Positions 10,456-19,383 of a DNA stretch of 64,000 bases are shown one piece after another. The notes beneath the pieces are model-generated. The model searched no databases. It saw only the letters and a list, made by a program, of their open reading frames with translations, and was not told the origin of the DNA. Location of the stretch: positions 124,001-188,000 of the forward strand of contig CALVBO010000003.1 in assembly GCA_944325835.1 (NCBI GenBank). Direction: 5' to 3'. The translations under genes and the position numbers were made by a program. Source of the DNA: Candidatus Gastranaerophilales bacterium (GTDB lineage Bacteria; Cyanobacteriota; Vampirovibrionia; Gastranaerophilales; Gastranaerophilaceae). Every line of letters begins with the position of its first letter. Position 1 is the stretch's first letter.

Positions 10456-13305
10456 CTATTTAATTTTCTTCAAGCTTGAGAGGAAGTTGTTATGTTCAAC
10501 GTCGCCTTCTACCTGTGTCAGGAATACCTGTGTATCTTCATTTTTTGCTTCGATTGGCGGAAGGTCTTTAAGTTCTGCCGCGTAGTAGTTGGCATCGTTT
10601 CTGCCGCTCAGTTTAACCTTGTTGGCAAGCGCGTTCAGGGAGAAGTTTCTCAAAAATCCGGCAAAACCTTTATGGCTGCTTGAAAATCTTGTGTAAATTC
10701 TAAGAGAAGCATCTGCTTTTTCAAGGTCGTAACGTCCTCGGATAAGTGCGCTGAGGGTCGGGGAATAGGATTTTATATTCATCCGCTGGATAACATTATC
10801 TTTAAGTGTCAGTTCGCCTTCAATCTTATCAAAATTGCCTTCCGGAATATTGACTATATCCATAATCGTTGCCGGTGAAATCATGGCAACCGGATTTCTG
10901 AAAATTGAGGCAACTTTCATCAGGTATTCAACAAGGCCGATTTTGCCGATTGTACCGTCATTAATCATAAATTTTATTGAGCCGTTAAGTTTCATTGACG
11001 CATCGGAGGTTAGTTCAATCAGACCGCTGGCTTTGCCCGAAATTTCTTTACTAAGATTTAAAATTGCGGTTGAGAACATGTCGGAATTAACATCTTTCAC
11101 CCCTAATCTTATATAATATTTCAGGGTTTTAAGATCGCAGTTGATTTTCAGAGTTGAAATCCCTTCTGCTATATCAAATCTATTTGATTGCAGATTGAAA
11201 ATTCCGTTGCGATCAAGAGTCATATTTGCTTCAATGTTGCCGAAAGTCAGGCCGTTGTAGTAGCCTTCTTTGAGCCTGAAAGCGCATTTTTCAATTGCAA
11301 TCAGGTTAGTGTCAAACATATAGTTGTCATCTGCTTCGCATTCTTCGCCGTTCTCATCGAGGCATTCTTCTTCCGGTGTTTCGTTAACGGCAACGGTTTC
11401 AGGCAGTGGATTTTCCGGTGCAGGAATTGCTTGCGCAGGCGTAGTTGAACCTTCCGGTTGATGCTGGTTGTTTAAAGATTTAAGGAGTCTGTCAACATCG
11501 ACTTTATCCAGATTCAGTTCCAAATCTTTAACTATAACCGGAGTTACGAGTTCGTTTTTGATAACGCCTGCAAGGTCGTATTTTACACGTTTAAACCTGC
11601 CGTTTGCATTGATTTTTATATCTTCTCGGTTAGTTTGGAGTGTTGCGTTTTTGATGAAAAGACGCTGTGACGGAATACGTGCTTTCGCGATTTGCATATC
11701 CGCTTTAACTTTAGGAATATTGTTTCTGAAAAGAACGTGCAAACTTCCTTTCATAGTTCCGCCTTTAAATAGTTTCCGGCGTACAAAAACATTCAGGAAT
11801 TCACTCGGAAGTTCACGCCCGAAGCTGAAGCCGGCCTCGTGAAGTTCGCCGGTTGCTATATTCATTTTCCCGTCGAAAATTAGTATAGGGTCGATTTTGC
11901 CCATACCTCTATGGATGTCCTGGGCGATATAGTAATTAAGATTTTTAATATCCAATTCGTTTCCGTCAAGGATAAATTCACCTGTTACCGCTCTGTCATA
12001 ATCGTTAAGTGCGGACGGGGTGTCGTCAATACCGATGCTTACACCTTTGGCGATTTTTGTGAGCCAGGTGATATCCATTTTATTGTTGACGGCTTTATAG
12101 ATTACCCTTGTCGGAATATCTTTTGAGATTTTTATGGTCGTGCCGCCGATGAGTCCTGCAAGATAATCCGCTAAAAACTCATTTGTTGCAACGGTGTCAA
12201 TGGTTAGGTCTGAATCAAAAGTTTTATAGTAATCCTTTATTGTACCTGAAACTTTGATAGTATTGGATTTATTTTTGCCATAGTACCCGTTAAAGTCTGA
12301 AAAGACCATTCTGTCAGGGTAAATAGTTATCAAACCCTTTGGCATAACAAGCGGCAGAGCGCCTAAATCTTTTACGGCAGCTCTTGCATTTTTCATGCCG
12401 ATAGTCCCTGAAAGTTCGTCATTGTGAAGTTTTACGTCAAAACTTACAGCACCGCCCGGATTGGTAAGAGGGCTTAACATTTCCTTGCCGTTCGGGATAA
12501 TAAGGTTTGAATTTACTAAATCAAAAATATCTTTGACAAAAAACCTGTCAGATTTTACATTAACATCAAAAGTTTTTCTGTTTATGAGTGAGGCAAGCGT
12601 TACGATTGATTTGTTGATATCAATTTGTAAATTGTCCACAACGATTGATTTATTTTGAAGTTTTACTTTATTTTCATCGTTAACTTCAAAAGTCAGAAGC
12701 GGTTTGTTGTTTTGTATAATATCCGTTCTTGTATTGATGTGCAGGTATTTTGCATCAGGTGTTTGTTCAAGCTGTGCGTTTTTGATACCTATTCTGATTT
12801 TGGTTTCAGGGGTATAGTTATAAGAAATGAAGGCTTTTTTGACGCCCAGATTTGCATTAAAGAAATCTATATCCCAGTCGAATTCAGCGGGTTCTGAATT
12901 TTGTTCTGTCTGCGGCGTTGGAAGCGCATTCAAAAGTCCGTCAACATCAAGGGTTAAGTTGTCGGCGGTAAGTTTGTCGAGGGTGATGTTTTTGAAAAGA
13001 ATTTTGCCGAAACGAACTTTTGTTTCAAGATTTTTAATATTCATTAATTCCTGTTCGTCTTTTTTTAGAACCAGATTTTTTACTTCAAATCCGGCCTGCG
13101 GCAGAATGTGAGGTTTAAAAACAGGTTTTTCAACGGTCAGGTTTAATTTAGTATACTTGTTGACAAGGTTTTCGACCAAATTAATTGTCCTGCTTGATGA
13201 AATAATCACCGGCAGGCACGCGAGGTAAAATATAAACCATACAACAATAATGCTTCCTAATGTAATGACTGTTTTTAATGCTATTTCTTGAACTCTATTT
13301 TTCAT
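10456..13305 (-). CDS. AsmA-like membrane-anchored envelope protein
   Basis: 949 aa with one N-terminal membrane segment (residues about 10-35), then a long beta-rich periplasmic body. Features of the AsmA/YhdP/TamB group include the early pattern of repeated strands (NLVLKKDEQELMNIKNLETKV) and a C-terminal AsmA-like region with GASGLIEL-type segments (SGKASGLIELTSDASMKLNG near residue 790). An acidic, proline-rich, low-complexity insert with EEECLDENGEECEADD lies near residue 660. Proteins of this type bridge the envelope and help move phospholipid to the outer membrane. It fits the diderm envelope implied by the porin and MlaD-like protein elsewhere in the window. Confidence 0.75.
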   Translation of the reverse strand: MKNRVQEIALKTVITLGSIIVVWFIFYLACLPVIISSSRTINLVENLVNKYTKLNLTVEKPVFKPHILPQAGFEVKNLVLKKDEQELMNIKNLETKVRFGKILFKNITLDKLTADNLTLDVDGLLNALPTPQTEQNSEPAEFDWDIDFFNANLGVKKAFISYNYTPETKIRIGIKNAQLEQTPDAKYLHINTRTDIIQNNKPLLTFEVNDENKVKLQNKSIVVDNLQIDINKSIVTLASLINRKTFDVNVKSDRFFVKDIFDLVNSNLIIPNGKEMLSPLTNPGGAVSFDVKLHNDELSGTIGMKNARAAVKDLGALPLVMPKGLITIYPDRMVFSDFNGYYGKNKSNTIKVSGTIKDYYKTFDSDLTIDTVATNEFLADYLAGLIGGTTIKISKDIPTRVIYKAVNNKMDITWLTKIAKGVSIGIDDTPSALNDYDRAVTGEFILDGNELDIKNLNYYIAQDIHRGMGKIDPILIFDGKMNIATGELHEAGFSFGRELPSEFLNVFVRRKLFKGGTMKGSLHVLFRNNIPKVKADMQIAKARIPSQRLFIKNATLQTNREDIKINANGRFKRVKYDLAGVIKNELVTPVIVKDLELNLDKVDVDRLLKSLNNQHQPEGSTTPAQAIPAPENPLPETVAVNETPEEECLDENGEECEADDNYMFDTNLIAIEKCAFRLKEGYYNGLTFGNIEANMTLDRNGIFNLQSNRFDIAEGISTLKINCDLKTLKYYIRLGVKDVNSDMFSTAILNLSKEISGKASGLIELTSDASMKLNGSIKFMINDGTIGKIGLVEYLMKVASIFRNPVAMISPATIMDIVNIPEGNFDKIEGELTLKDNVIQRMNIKSYSPTLSALIRGRYDLEKADASLRIYTRFSSSHKGFAGFLRNFSLNALANKVKLSGRNDANYYAAELKDLPPIEAKNEDTQVFLTQVEGDVEHNNFLSSLKKIK

Positions 13306-13333
13306 AATATCCCTTAATTCTCTCTACAAAAAA

Positions 13334-13339
13334 ATTATA
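13334..13339 (-). promoter_or_regulatory. Extended -10 for the AsmA-like gene
   Basis: Minus-strand TGgTATAAT with the hexamer at 13334-13339; no clear -35. It overlaps the divergent promoter of the WG-repeat gene, so the two genes share a very compact 65-bp control region. Confidence 0.5.
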
Positions 13340-13364
13340 CCATAAATTTATTTTATGCTATTAT
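13335..13364 (+). promoter_or_regulatory. Promoter of the WG-repeat gene, leaderless type
   Basis: Extended -10 TGcTATTAT with the hexamer at 13359-13364, exactly 6 nt before the ATG at 13371; a weak TTATAC lies at 13335-13340. No Shine-Dalgarno sequence fits, so the mRNA probably begins at or next to the start codon. Confidence 0.55.
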
Positions 13365-13370
13365 TGTATT

Positions 13371-14285
13371 ATGAAAAAGGTATTTTTAACATTATTATTT
13401 TTGGTTTTGTTAAACGGTTCGGCACTGGCAATCGAAAGCGGTGTTACGACGTATTCCGAGGACGGCAAATTCGGTCTGAAAACGCTTGACGGACAAATCG
13501 TGACTGAGGCGGATTATAAAAAATTAATCCGTGTTGGTGAAGGCGGCTGGATTGTACAGAAAGGTTCCAAATTCGGGCTTATGAACGATAACGGGGAATA
13601 CCTTATAAAGCCGAAATATAAAAATGCCGAAAGACTGTTAGGGCGTTATGTAAAACTTGGCAGCGGCAGCACTTACGGACTTTATGATGATAAAGGAAAT
13701 GTTGTTGTTGAACATAAATATTCTTCAATAGATCTTCTTTTCGGGCAGATGTTTCTGGTCGGGAAAAACTATAAATACGGGCTTGTCGGGTTTGACGGAA
13801 GAATTATTCTTGAACCGGTCGTTGATGATATTTATATGCCAAAACCTACTTTGATGAAAATTCAATACGAAGGTAAATGGTATGAAATAGAACAGCTTCA
13901 CGGTGAAACTCTTGAGCTGCCTGAAAATATAAGAATGGTTACAGAGGATACCGAAAATTTTAAGGTAACGGAACTTATAACAAACCCTGTAACGTCAACA
14001 GGATACGGCGTTGTGAGCGCAGGTGATTATTTTTTGAAGATTTTTTCATCAATTTCGCCGGCGTATGAACAAACGATTGATGAACTTGTTCTTAATCACG
14101 GCGCGGATGTAGCGGGGATTTTGATGAAATCGGGCTGGATTGTCCAATTTCCTGTTGCCTATGCAAGAAACTATTACCATACTCTGAAAGCTCCGAATAA
14201 CGGGCCGTTAAGTGATGTTAAAAGTAGTTTAAAATATAAGATTAAAGAGAATGCGAATAAGCAGTCTGAGAATGTTTCGCTATAA
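13371..14285 (+). CDS. Secreted WG-repeat protein
   Basis: 304 aa with a clear signal peptide (MKKVFLTLLFLVLLNGSALA, cleavage near residue 20). Four WG-type repeats follow, each with a K-(F/Y)-G-L core and a later D/N-G pair: KFGLKTLDG, KFGLMNDNG, TYGLYDDKG, KYGLVGFDG, covering residues about 30-145. The C-terminal half is a different globular part with no motif I recognise. WG repeats form beta-hairpins in exported proteins of many gut bacteria; ligand unknown. It is transcribed alone, probably as a leaderless message. Confidence 0.85.
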   Translation: MKKVFLTLLFLVLLNGSALAIESGVTTYSEDGKFGLKTLDGQIVTEADYKKLIRVGEGGWIVQKGSKFGLMNDNGEYLIKPKYKNAERLLGRYVKLGSGSTYGLYDDKGNVVVEHKYSSIDLLFGQMFLVGKNYKYGLVGFDGRIILEPVVDDIYMPKPTLMKIQYEGKWYEIEQLHGETLELPENIRMVTEDTENFKVTELITNPVTSTGYGVVSAGDYFLKIFSSISPAYEQTIDELVLNHGADVAGILMKSGWIVQFPVAYARNYYHTLKAPNNGPLSDVKSSLKYKIKENANKQSENVSL

Positions 14286-14313
14286 GAAACGTGAGCGTGA
14301 ATGAAAGCCGGTT

Positions 14314-14889
14314 TTATAACAAATCGTATTGCCGCTTAATTTCCTGAATATCCTGCCACATAAGCCATTTAGGACTGCCTTTTTCACGTGAATCATTGCG
14401 CAGCAGATAGGACGGGTGGAAAATCGGCATCATTTTTGAACCGTAAGGACCTTCAAACCATTTGCCCCTGACTTTTGTAATTCCACTGTATTGCGGAAGC
14501 ATTGACTGAAGTGCAACACCTCCGCAAAGCAGAATAATTTTTGGCTGCAAAATTTCAAGCTGGGCATCAAGATATTCTCTGCACGCCGCTTTTTCTTCCG
14601 GAAGCGGATTACGGTTATCCGGCGGGCGGCATTTAAGCGTGTTGCAGATATAAACATCTTGCTCGCGCGAAAGTCCGACAGATGCAAAAATTTTATCCAG
14701 AAGCTGACCCGCCTTGCCGACAAAAGGTTTTCCTTTTTGATCTTCCCAGTATCCGGGTGCTTCGCCTATCAAAACAAGCTTGTGGTTTGGAATCCCGTCC
14801 CCGAAAACTATGTTTGTACGCGTTTCACACAACGGACACTTCCGGCAGGCCAGACATTTTTCTTTAATCTTTGCAAGTTCGGATTGCAT
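14314..14889 (-). CDS. Family 4 uracil-DNA glycosylase (copy 1)
   Basis: Removes uracil from DNA to start base excision repair. The family 4 active-site motif GEAPGYWEDQKGKPFVGKAG lies near residues 43-62 and the second motif FHPSYLLR near 157. Cysteines for the [4Fe-4S] cluster are present: CLACRKC at the N-terminus and CRPP and LLCGG in the middle. Length 191 aa is normal. A second family 4 enzyme is at 60965-61606. AGGTGAGG precedes the ATG. It follows the SIMPL gene closely and may be transcribed with it. Confidence 0.92.
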   Translation of the reverse strand: MQSELAKIKEKCLACRKCPLCETRTNIVFGDGIPNHKLVLIGEAPGYWEDQKGKPFVGKAGQLLDKIFASVGLSREQDVYICNTLKCRPPDNRNPLPEEKAACREYLDAQLEILQPKIILLCGGVALQSMLPQYSGITKVRGKWFEGPYGSKMMPIFHPSYLLRNDSREKGSPKWLMWQDIQEIKRQYDLL

Positions 14890-14899
14890 TTTGCCTCAC

Positions 14900-15637
14900 C
14901 TATTTAACATTAAATGTTACGTTAACAGTTGAGATGACTTTCTTTTCAAGAGAAGATGTGTCATTTATGCCGTAGTCCGAAACTTCTGTTGAATTTACCG
15001 GAACAATTTGGAACACGCCCATTCTTGCACTGTTCATTGTGCCGATTTTGCTGTTTGTGCCGGCAACCATGCTTTCAGCGCGTGCTTTAGCGTTTTTGGT
15101 AGCTTCGCCGACCATTTTAACTTTGAGGTCATCAAGGTTTGAAACCAGATATTCAACATTGTTCAAATTGATATTGACGTTCTGATTTACGAGCGAGCCG
15201 GCATCTTTTGAAATTTGCGCAAGTTTTTTGACATCTTTTGATGAAACTTTTACCCAGCGTGAAACATTGTATCCTTCAATTTCGTTAGAAGAATACGCTC
15301 CGTTTCTGCGGTAGTATTCGTAGCTGTCAACCGGATAAACGTCAATAGTGCTTGCATCAATGCCGTTTTTGACCAGAAAGTCTTTAATTATATTGGCATC
15401 GTTTTCCATTTTTGCATAACCGCTTTTCAAATCCGGAGTTCTTGCCGTAATTCTAAGAGCGAGTGTTGCGAAGTCAGAAGTTACATTCTGGCTTGCCGAA
15501 CCAGTTACACGGATTGTCTGGTTTTGCAGTTTCTGGAATTCAACGACCGCGTTTGAAAGTATTGTTGTTGAAAGTATTGCACCTGCTGCAATTAACAAAC
15601 CCAGTATTACTACCTGATAGTCTTTAATGTTGTACAT
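14900..15637 (-). CDS. SIMPL (DUF541) domain envelope protein
   Basis: 245 aa with an N-terminal hydrophobic anchor (residues about 8-28), then a SIMPL domain starting TIRVTGSASQNVTSDFATLA and carrying the conserved middle EIEGYNVSRWVKVSSKDVKK. SIMPL proteins are periplasmic or membrane-anchored and are linked to oxidative stress or oligomeric barrels; no enzymatic residue is known. The ATG overlaps the end of the serpin-like gene by 14 nt, so the pair is translationally coupled, suggesting a shared envelope function. Confidence 0.85.
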   Translation of the reverse strand: MYNIKDYQVVILGLLIAAGAILSTTILSNAVVEFQKLQNQTIRVTGSASQNVTSDFATLALRITARTPDLKSGYAKMENDANIIKDFLVKNGIDASTIDVYPVDSYEYYRRNGAYSSNEIEGYNVSRWVKVSSKDVKKLAQISKDAGSLVNQNVNINLNNVEYLVSNLDDLKVKMVGEATKNAKARAESMVAGTNSKIGTMNSARMGVFQIVPVNSTEVSDYGINDTSSLEKKVISTVNVTFNVK

Positions 15638-16691
15638 CTTCTTCTGCTCCTTTTTCTAAAAATTCAGTATTATCAATTCTTGCGGCAAAATACGGTTTGT
15701 CTTTGCCCTGTTCTTTCAGAAACATTACGAACGGCTGGTTAAAGTCAAAATGACGGCCGGTTTCCGGTGCCAGCGACATACGCATAATTCCTATCACAGC
15801 TTCGCTTTTTAAAGTTCCGCCCTTGTTGTCCATTTTGAATTTGATTGTTTGAAGTGCTTTTGTAATCTTTTTGTTAGTACCGAGAATTCTTTTTTCACAG
15901 AGTTCATCGTAGGAAATTGTTTTGTCGATATTAATATTCGGAACTTTCAACTCATCATTTTTTGTCATTTTTTCAGGTTTTGCGATAGAGTTAACATAGT
16001 TGTAGAGTTCCGTAAAATCTCCTGTTTTGTCGGATTTCAGGAGTATAACTTCTTCATTTTCATTGGTGAGAAGTTTTACGGCGTATTCACCTTCATTGTA
16101 ATAGAGAACCTGAACGTTATCTTTAAGTTTTTTGTCGGAATCCTTGTTTATACCGAAATATTTAACGTTTTCGGCAGAACCCGCAAACGGTTCTTCAGCA
16201 AGAATGTTAAACGGATTGCGGAAGGTGAAATCTTTTTTCAGCATTGCGTAGAAAAGATATCCGTCTTTAACGTGCCAGTCTATCATATCAAGGACATCGC
16301 TGGTTTCTTTGAATTTTTTATAGATAGCTTTTTCTATTTGTTTTTTCAGTTTAGGTTTAATTTCACCCTGAGTTTTGTAGTAAGAGTCCGGTGAAAGAAT
16401 GTCCGAGGTGTAAAGTTTTTTGTTTAATTCGTCCGCAATCGGCGGGTTGCCGCCTGCAAGCTGAACAGGTTTACCGTTCGTGAACTTGTCCATTAAATCA
16501 TTCCAGACTAGCTGGAAGGTTACACACCATACAGAATCTTTTACACTTTCATACCCCTGTGTTACGGTTGTTGTTGCTGCCGGAACAGGTTTTTCCCTGT
16601 GAAAGAACGGGAATCTGAATCCACTGCACAATAAACTTACGCCGATAAGAGCGCCAACGCCTGCGGCGGTCATACTTTTACCAATTTTCAT
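15624..16691 (-). CDS. Exported protein with serpin-like C-terminal half
   Basis: 355 aa from the ATG at 16691, which has AAGGAG 6 nt upstream (an ATG at 16715 lacks a site). Residues 1-30 are a signal or anchor segment with one cysteine (SLLCSG) that is not a good lipobox. The second half has the order of features seen in serpins: YLFYAMLKKDFTFRNPF, then VQVLYYNEGEYAVKLLT, then KFKMDNKGGTLKSEAV, then FNQPFVMFLKEQG and YFAARIDN at the end. A normal reactive loop and breach motif are not obvious, so protease inhibition is unproven. The likeness is from reading motifs, not from a search. Confidence 0.45.
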   Translation of the reverse strand: MKIGKSMTAAGVGALIGVSLLCSGFRFPFFHREKPVPAATTTVTQGYESVKDSVWCVTFQLVWNDLMDKFTNGKPVQLAGGNPPIADELNKKLYTSDILSPDSYYKTQGEIKPKLKKQIEKAIYKKFKETSDVLDMIDWHVKDGYLFYAMLKKDFTFRNPFNILAEEPFAGSAENVKYFGINKDSDKKLKDNVQVLYYNEGEYAVKLLTNENEEVILLKSDKTGDFTELYNYVNSIAKPEKMTKNDELKVPNINIDKTISYDELCEKRILGTNKKITKALQTIKFKMDNKGGTLKSEAVIGIMRMSLAPETGRHFDFNQPFVMFLKEQGKDKPYFAARIDNTEFLEKGAEEDVQH

Positions 16692-16715
16692 ATCTAACTC
16701 CTTTTCAACACACAA

Positions 16716-16744
16716 ATTTTAACATAAATTATCTTGCACTGCAA
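16716..16744 (-). promoter_or_regulatory. Promoter for the serpin-like/SIMPL operon
   Basis: Minus-strand TTGCAG (16739-16744), 17 nt, TAAAAT (16716-16721) with an extended TGt. Confidence 0.75.
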
Positions 16745-16803
16745 CTTGCTTGTGATAGAATATATGGTGTATAGAGTACAATTAAAAAAAGGAATAAGAA
16801 TAT

Positions 16804-18228
16804 ATGTTAAAATCTAGCGGAGTAAAAATAGTAGCTACATTAGGCCCCTCGGTCAATAATGAAGAAAAGATTGAAGAATTAATTAAAGCCGGCGCGAGCA
16901 TGTTCAGGGTAAACTCATCCCACTCAACGCCGGAGGCTCACAAAGAAACCATTGATATGGTCAGAAAAGTTGCGGCAAAATTAGGCACCAACACAGCGAT
17001 ACTTCTTGACCTGCAAGGCCCTAAAATCAGAGTCGCAAAACTTGAAGCGCCAATAGAACTCGTAGAAGGCGAAAACGTTAAACTTCGTCACGACACTGAA
17101 TATAAAGATAATATTATACCGGTTGATTACGAAGGTATTGCGCGCGACGTGAAAAGCGGCGACACAATTTATCTTGATGACGGAAAACTTGAATTGAGAG
17201 TAAATTCAACAGACGGCACGGTTATTAGTGCACTGGTTGTAAGAGGCGGACTTTTAAAAGCAAACAAGGGTTTAAATCTTCCGGGCAGAACCGCAAGCCT
17301 TTCTGCGATTACAAAGAAAGATATTGAATATATCAAATTAGGTCTTGAATGGAAAGTTGATTATATGGCGCTTTCTTTTGTAAGAACAGGAGAAGATGTT
17401 CTGAAAGCAAAACACTGCATGGAAATGTACGGCGGTCAAATTCCGTTGATTTCTAAAATCGAAAAGCCGGAAGCGCTTGCAAATATTGATGAAATTATTA
17501 AAAATTCAGAAGGTATAATGGTAGCGCGCGGCGATTTGGGTATTGAAATTTCAGCAGAAAAAGTTCCGGCAGCGCAAAAACGACTTATTAAAGAATGTAA
17601 TGCGAAAAATAAAGTCGTAATCGTTGCAACCCAAATGCTTGAAACTATGATAGAACAACCTATTCCGACCCGTGCGGAAGCCTCTGACGTCGCAAACGCA
17701 ATTCTTGACGGCGCTGATGCAATAATGCTTTCGGGTGAAACCGCTGTTGGTAAATACCCTGTTGAAGCTGTTAAAATGATGTCAAAAATTTCACAAAACC
17801 TTGAAGAAAACAACGTTATCAGACATAACTATTATTCAAGAAAAATGGAAGAATTTGATAATCAGGAAGCGTTTGCAATGTGCCACGCAATGATTACAAT
17901 GCTGGATTCATTGCCGATTAAAGCGCTTGTAACCTTTACAACAACGGGCTACACTCCGGCGCTTTTGAGTAAAGCGAAACCTAGTGTTCCAATCTATGCG
18001 CTTGCGCAAAACGATAAAGTATGCCGTCAGATGAACCTTTTCCGCGACGTTATACCGTTCCAGTACGATTGGCAGCAAGAAATCAGCCTTTCAACTTTGA
18101 AGGCGTTAAATGCACTTTTGATTAAAGAATTTAAAATGAAAAAAGGTGATAAAGTTATTTTGACAGGTGTTGTTCCATATACCCCTGGTCATACGACTAA
18201 CTTTATCAAGCTGAAAACTATTGAGTAA
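16804..18228 (+). CDS. pyk: Pyruvate kinase
   Basis: Converts phosphoenolpyruvate and ADP to pyruvate and ATP, the last step of glycolysis. 474 aa, a normal length. The N-terminal KIVATLGPS, the substrate site FRVNSSH, the beta-barrel motif LLDLQGPKIR, the active-site lysine in LISKIEKPEAL and the MVARGDLGIEI segment are all intact, followed by the ATQMLETMI and PTRAEASDVANAILDG signatures. A ribosome site AAAGGAA precedes the ATG. Transcribed alone; a minus-strand nuclease gene converges on its end. Confidence 0.97.
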   Translation: MLKSSGVKIVATLGPSVNNEEKIEELIKAGASMFRVNSSHSTPEAHKETIDMVRKVAAKLGTNTAILLDLQGPKIRVAKLEAPIELVEGENVKLRHDTEYKDNIIPVDYEGIARDVKSGDTIYLDDGKLELRVNSTDGTVISALVVRGGLLKANKGLNLPGRTASLSAITKKDIEYIKLGLEWKVDYMALSFVRTGEDVLKAKHCMEMYGGQIPLISKIEKPEALANIDEIIKNSEGIMVARGDLGIEISAEKVPAAQKRLIKECNAKNKVVIVATQMLETMIEQPIPTRAEASDVANAILDGADAIMLSGETAVGKYPVEAVKMMSKISQNLEENNVIRHNYYSRKMEEFDNQEAFAMCHAMITMLDSLPIKALVTFTTTGYTPALLSKAKPSVPIYALAQNDKVCRQMNLFRDVIPFQYDWQQEISLSTLKALNALLIKEFKMKKGDKVILTGVVPYTPGHTTNFIKLKTIE

Positions 18229-18245
18229 TGTGCGTAAGGGGCATG

Positions 18246-18683
18246 TTATCCGGCGGAAAAGTCCGGATACGCCATGCAGCCGCCGTGCTGCATTAAACTT
18301 TCGTTAACATTAATTTTACCAAAATAAAGAACTCCCAGCACCCTGTTATAGATATCAAGTCCTTTGAAATCTAAGAAGGTCTGGGAGTTTTTGTTTTGGT
18401 TATGGAGCTTTTCCAGATAAAGTTTAGAGTTTAAGCCTTTGTCAATAACTTCATCTATTGATAAATTGTTTTTGTAAGCCTGTTTGTACGCTCTATTGTT
18501 GTTAGATGTTTCATAGCAGTCAATGCCAATGAGCCTGACCCTGAATTTATTGTTGCCGATTTGTGCTACGACGGTGTCGCCGTCGGTAATTTTGGTTATT
18601 TCGACGGGCGTACGCGTGTCCGCAAGCGCAGGAAGTGCAATTAAGAGTAATAATACAATAAGGCTATATTGAATTTTAATCAT
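18246..18683 (-). CDS. Secreted thermonuclease-like (SNase) protein
   Basis: 145 aa with a signal peptide ending near ALPALADT. The SNase/OB-fold motif ITDGDTVVAQ and the catalytic set are visible: an arginine in RVRLIGID, the glutamate after CYET, and the arginine in YNRVLGVLYF. Such enzymes cleave DNA and RNA with calcium. AAAGGAG precedes the ATG. The promoter overlaps a long palindrome shared with the divergent XRE regulator, so the gene is probably repressed by that protein. Confidence 0.85.
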   Translation of the reverse strand: MIKIQYSLIVLLLLIALPALADTRTPVEITKITDGDTVVAQIGNNKFRVRLIGIDCYETSNNNRAYKQAYKNNLSIDEVIDKGLNSKLYLEKLHNQNKNSQTFLDFKGLDIYNRVLGVLYFGKINVNESLMQHGGCMAYPDFSAG

Positions 18684-18701
18684 GCATTCTCCTTTGAAAT
18701 G

Positions 18702-18730
18702 ATTATAATGTACACATTATAATTAGTCAA
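18702..18730 (-). promoter_or_regulatory. Promoter and palindromic operator of the SNase gene
   Basis: Minus-strand TTGACT (18725-18730) and TATAAT (18702-18707) are 17 nt apart. A palindrome with perfect 10-nt arms, ATTATAATGT and ACATTATAAT around a 2-nt centre (18702-18723), covers the -10 box and the whole spacer. Binding there should block RNA polymerase; the nearby XRE gene is the obvious candidate. Confidence 0.75.
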
Positions 18731-18784
18731 TATTATAAGGTGAAGTATATCCTCATAATTAATATTCTTTATTAAGATAATTAT

Positions 18785-19120
18785 ATGGATGAAGCACAAA
18801 TCAAAACTGAATTGGGTTTAAGAATCCGAGCTTATAGAAATCAAAAGAATCTTTCACAAGAAAAGTTTTGTAATCTTATTGGTTTAGAACAACCGAGTCT
18901 TTCTAATATTGAAAATGGTAAAAATCTTCCGGACGCAACGACGTTATGTTCACTTATCTACAAAGGTGGAATTGAACCGGACTATTTGTTAGGTTTTTTG
19001 CGTGAGGAGAATGTAAAGTATGATGCTATTGATTTTGCAATTCTTCGACTGATTATTGATTTACCTTATACAACCAAAGAACATATAAAGAATTTGTTGT
19101 TATCTCTACCAAAGTCATAA
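18785..19120 (+). CDS. XRE-family transcriptional regulator
   Basis: 111 aa. A Cro/CI-type helix-turn-helix occupies residues about 10-66 (LGLRIRAYRNQKNLSQEKFC, then LEQPSLSNIENGKNLPD), followed by a short helical C-terminus. It faces the secreted nuclease gene and the 10-2-10 palindrome between them, which suggests control of that gene and perhaps of itself. No good ribosome site precedes the ATG; a TAAGAT hexamer sits 6 nt upstream, as in the leaderless genes elsewhere here. Confidence 0.85.
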   Translation: MDEAQIKTELGLRIRAYRNQKNLSQEKFCNLIGLEQPSLSNIENGKNLPDATTLCSLIYKGGIEPDYLLGFLREENVKYDAIDFAILRLIIDLPYTTKEHIKNLLLSLPKS

Positions 19121-19182
19121 TTGTTTTCCAATTTAACAAAAAATGTTTTGTGTGCAACAGAATAAACGAACCTTGCTTTTAA

Positions 19183-19269
19183 TGTCATTCCGTACTTGAT
19201 ACGGAATCTCACCGGCGATACCGGCAGCACGCAACGCTGGCCAGATCCTGAATCAAGTTCAGGATGACA
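19183..19269. repeat. Palindromic repeat family F2, short copy
   Basis: 87 bp bounded by TGTCAT...ATGACA. The left arm forms ATTCCGTA/TACGGAAT and the right arm GATCCTGAA/TTCAGGATG, with a CCGG-rich middle. A longer relative in the opposite orientation is at 49146-49298. Just beyond it (19283-19300) GAAGAACTGTTTTATTT resembles the right end of repeat family F1. The stretch 19121-19383 holds no gene apart from these repeats. Confidence 0.7.
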
Positions 19270-19383
19270 ATATATTTGATGTGCGAAGAACTGTTTTATT
19301 TACACACTAAAAAGGACTAGCTCCATCTTTCTTTACAAATGAAACTAATCCTTTCTGTTTGACCAAATTTTGTCCGGCTCGCG

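Noticed and set aside
15849-16394. Open frame of 181 codons on the plus strand
   Set aside because: Antisense to the serpin-like gene, very phenylalanine-rich, and without a ribosome site; a shadow of lysine-rich coding sequence.
16756-16782. Promoter of pyk
   Set aside because: Two possible -10 boxes (TAGAAT at 16756 and TACAAT at 16777) exist, but neither has a convincing -35 at the right distance, so no single promoter is called.
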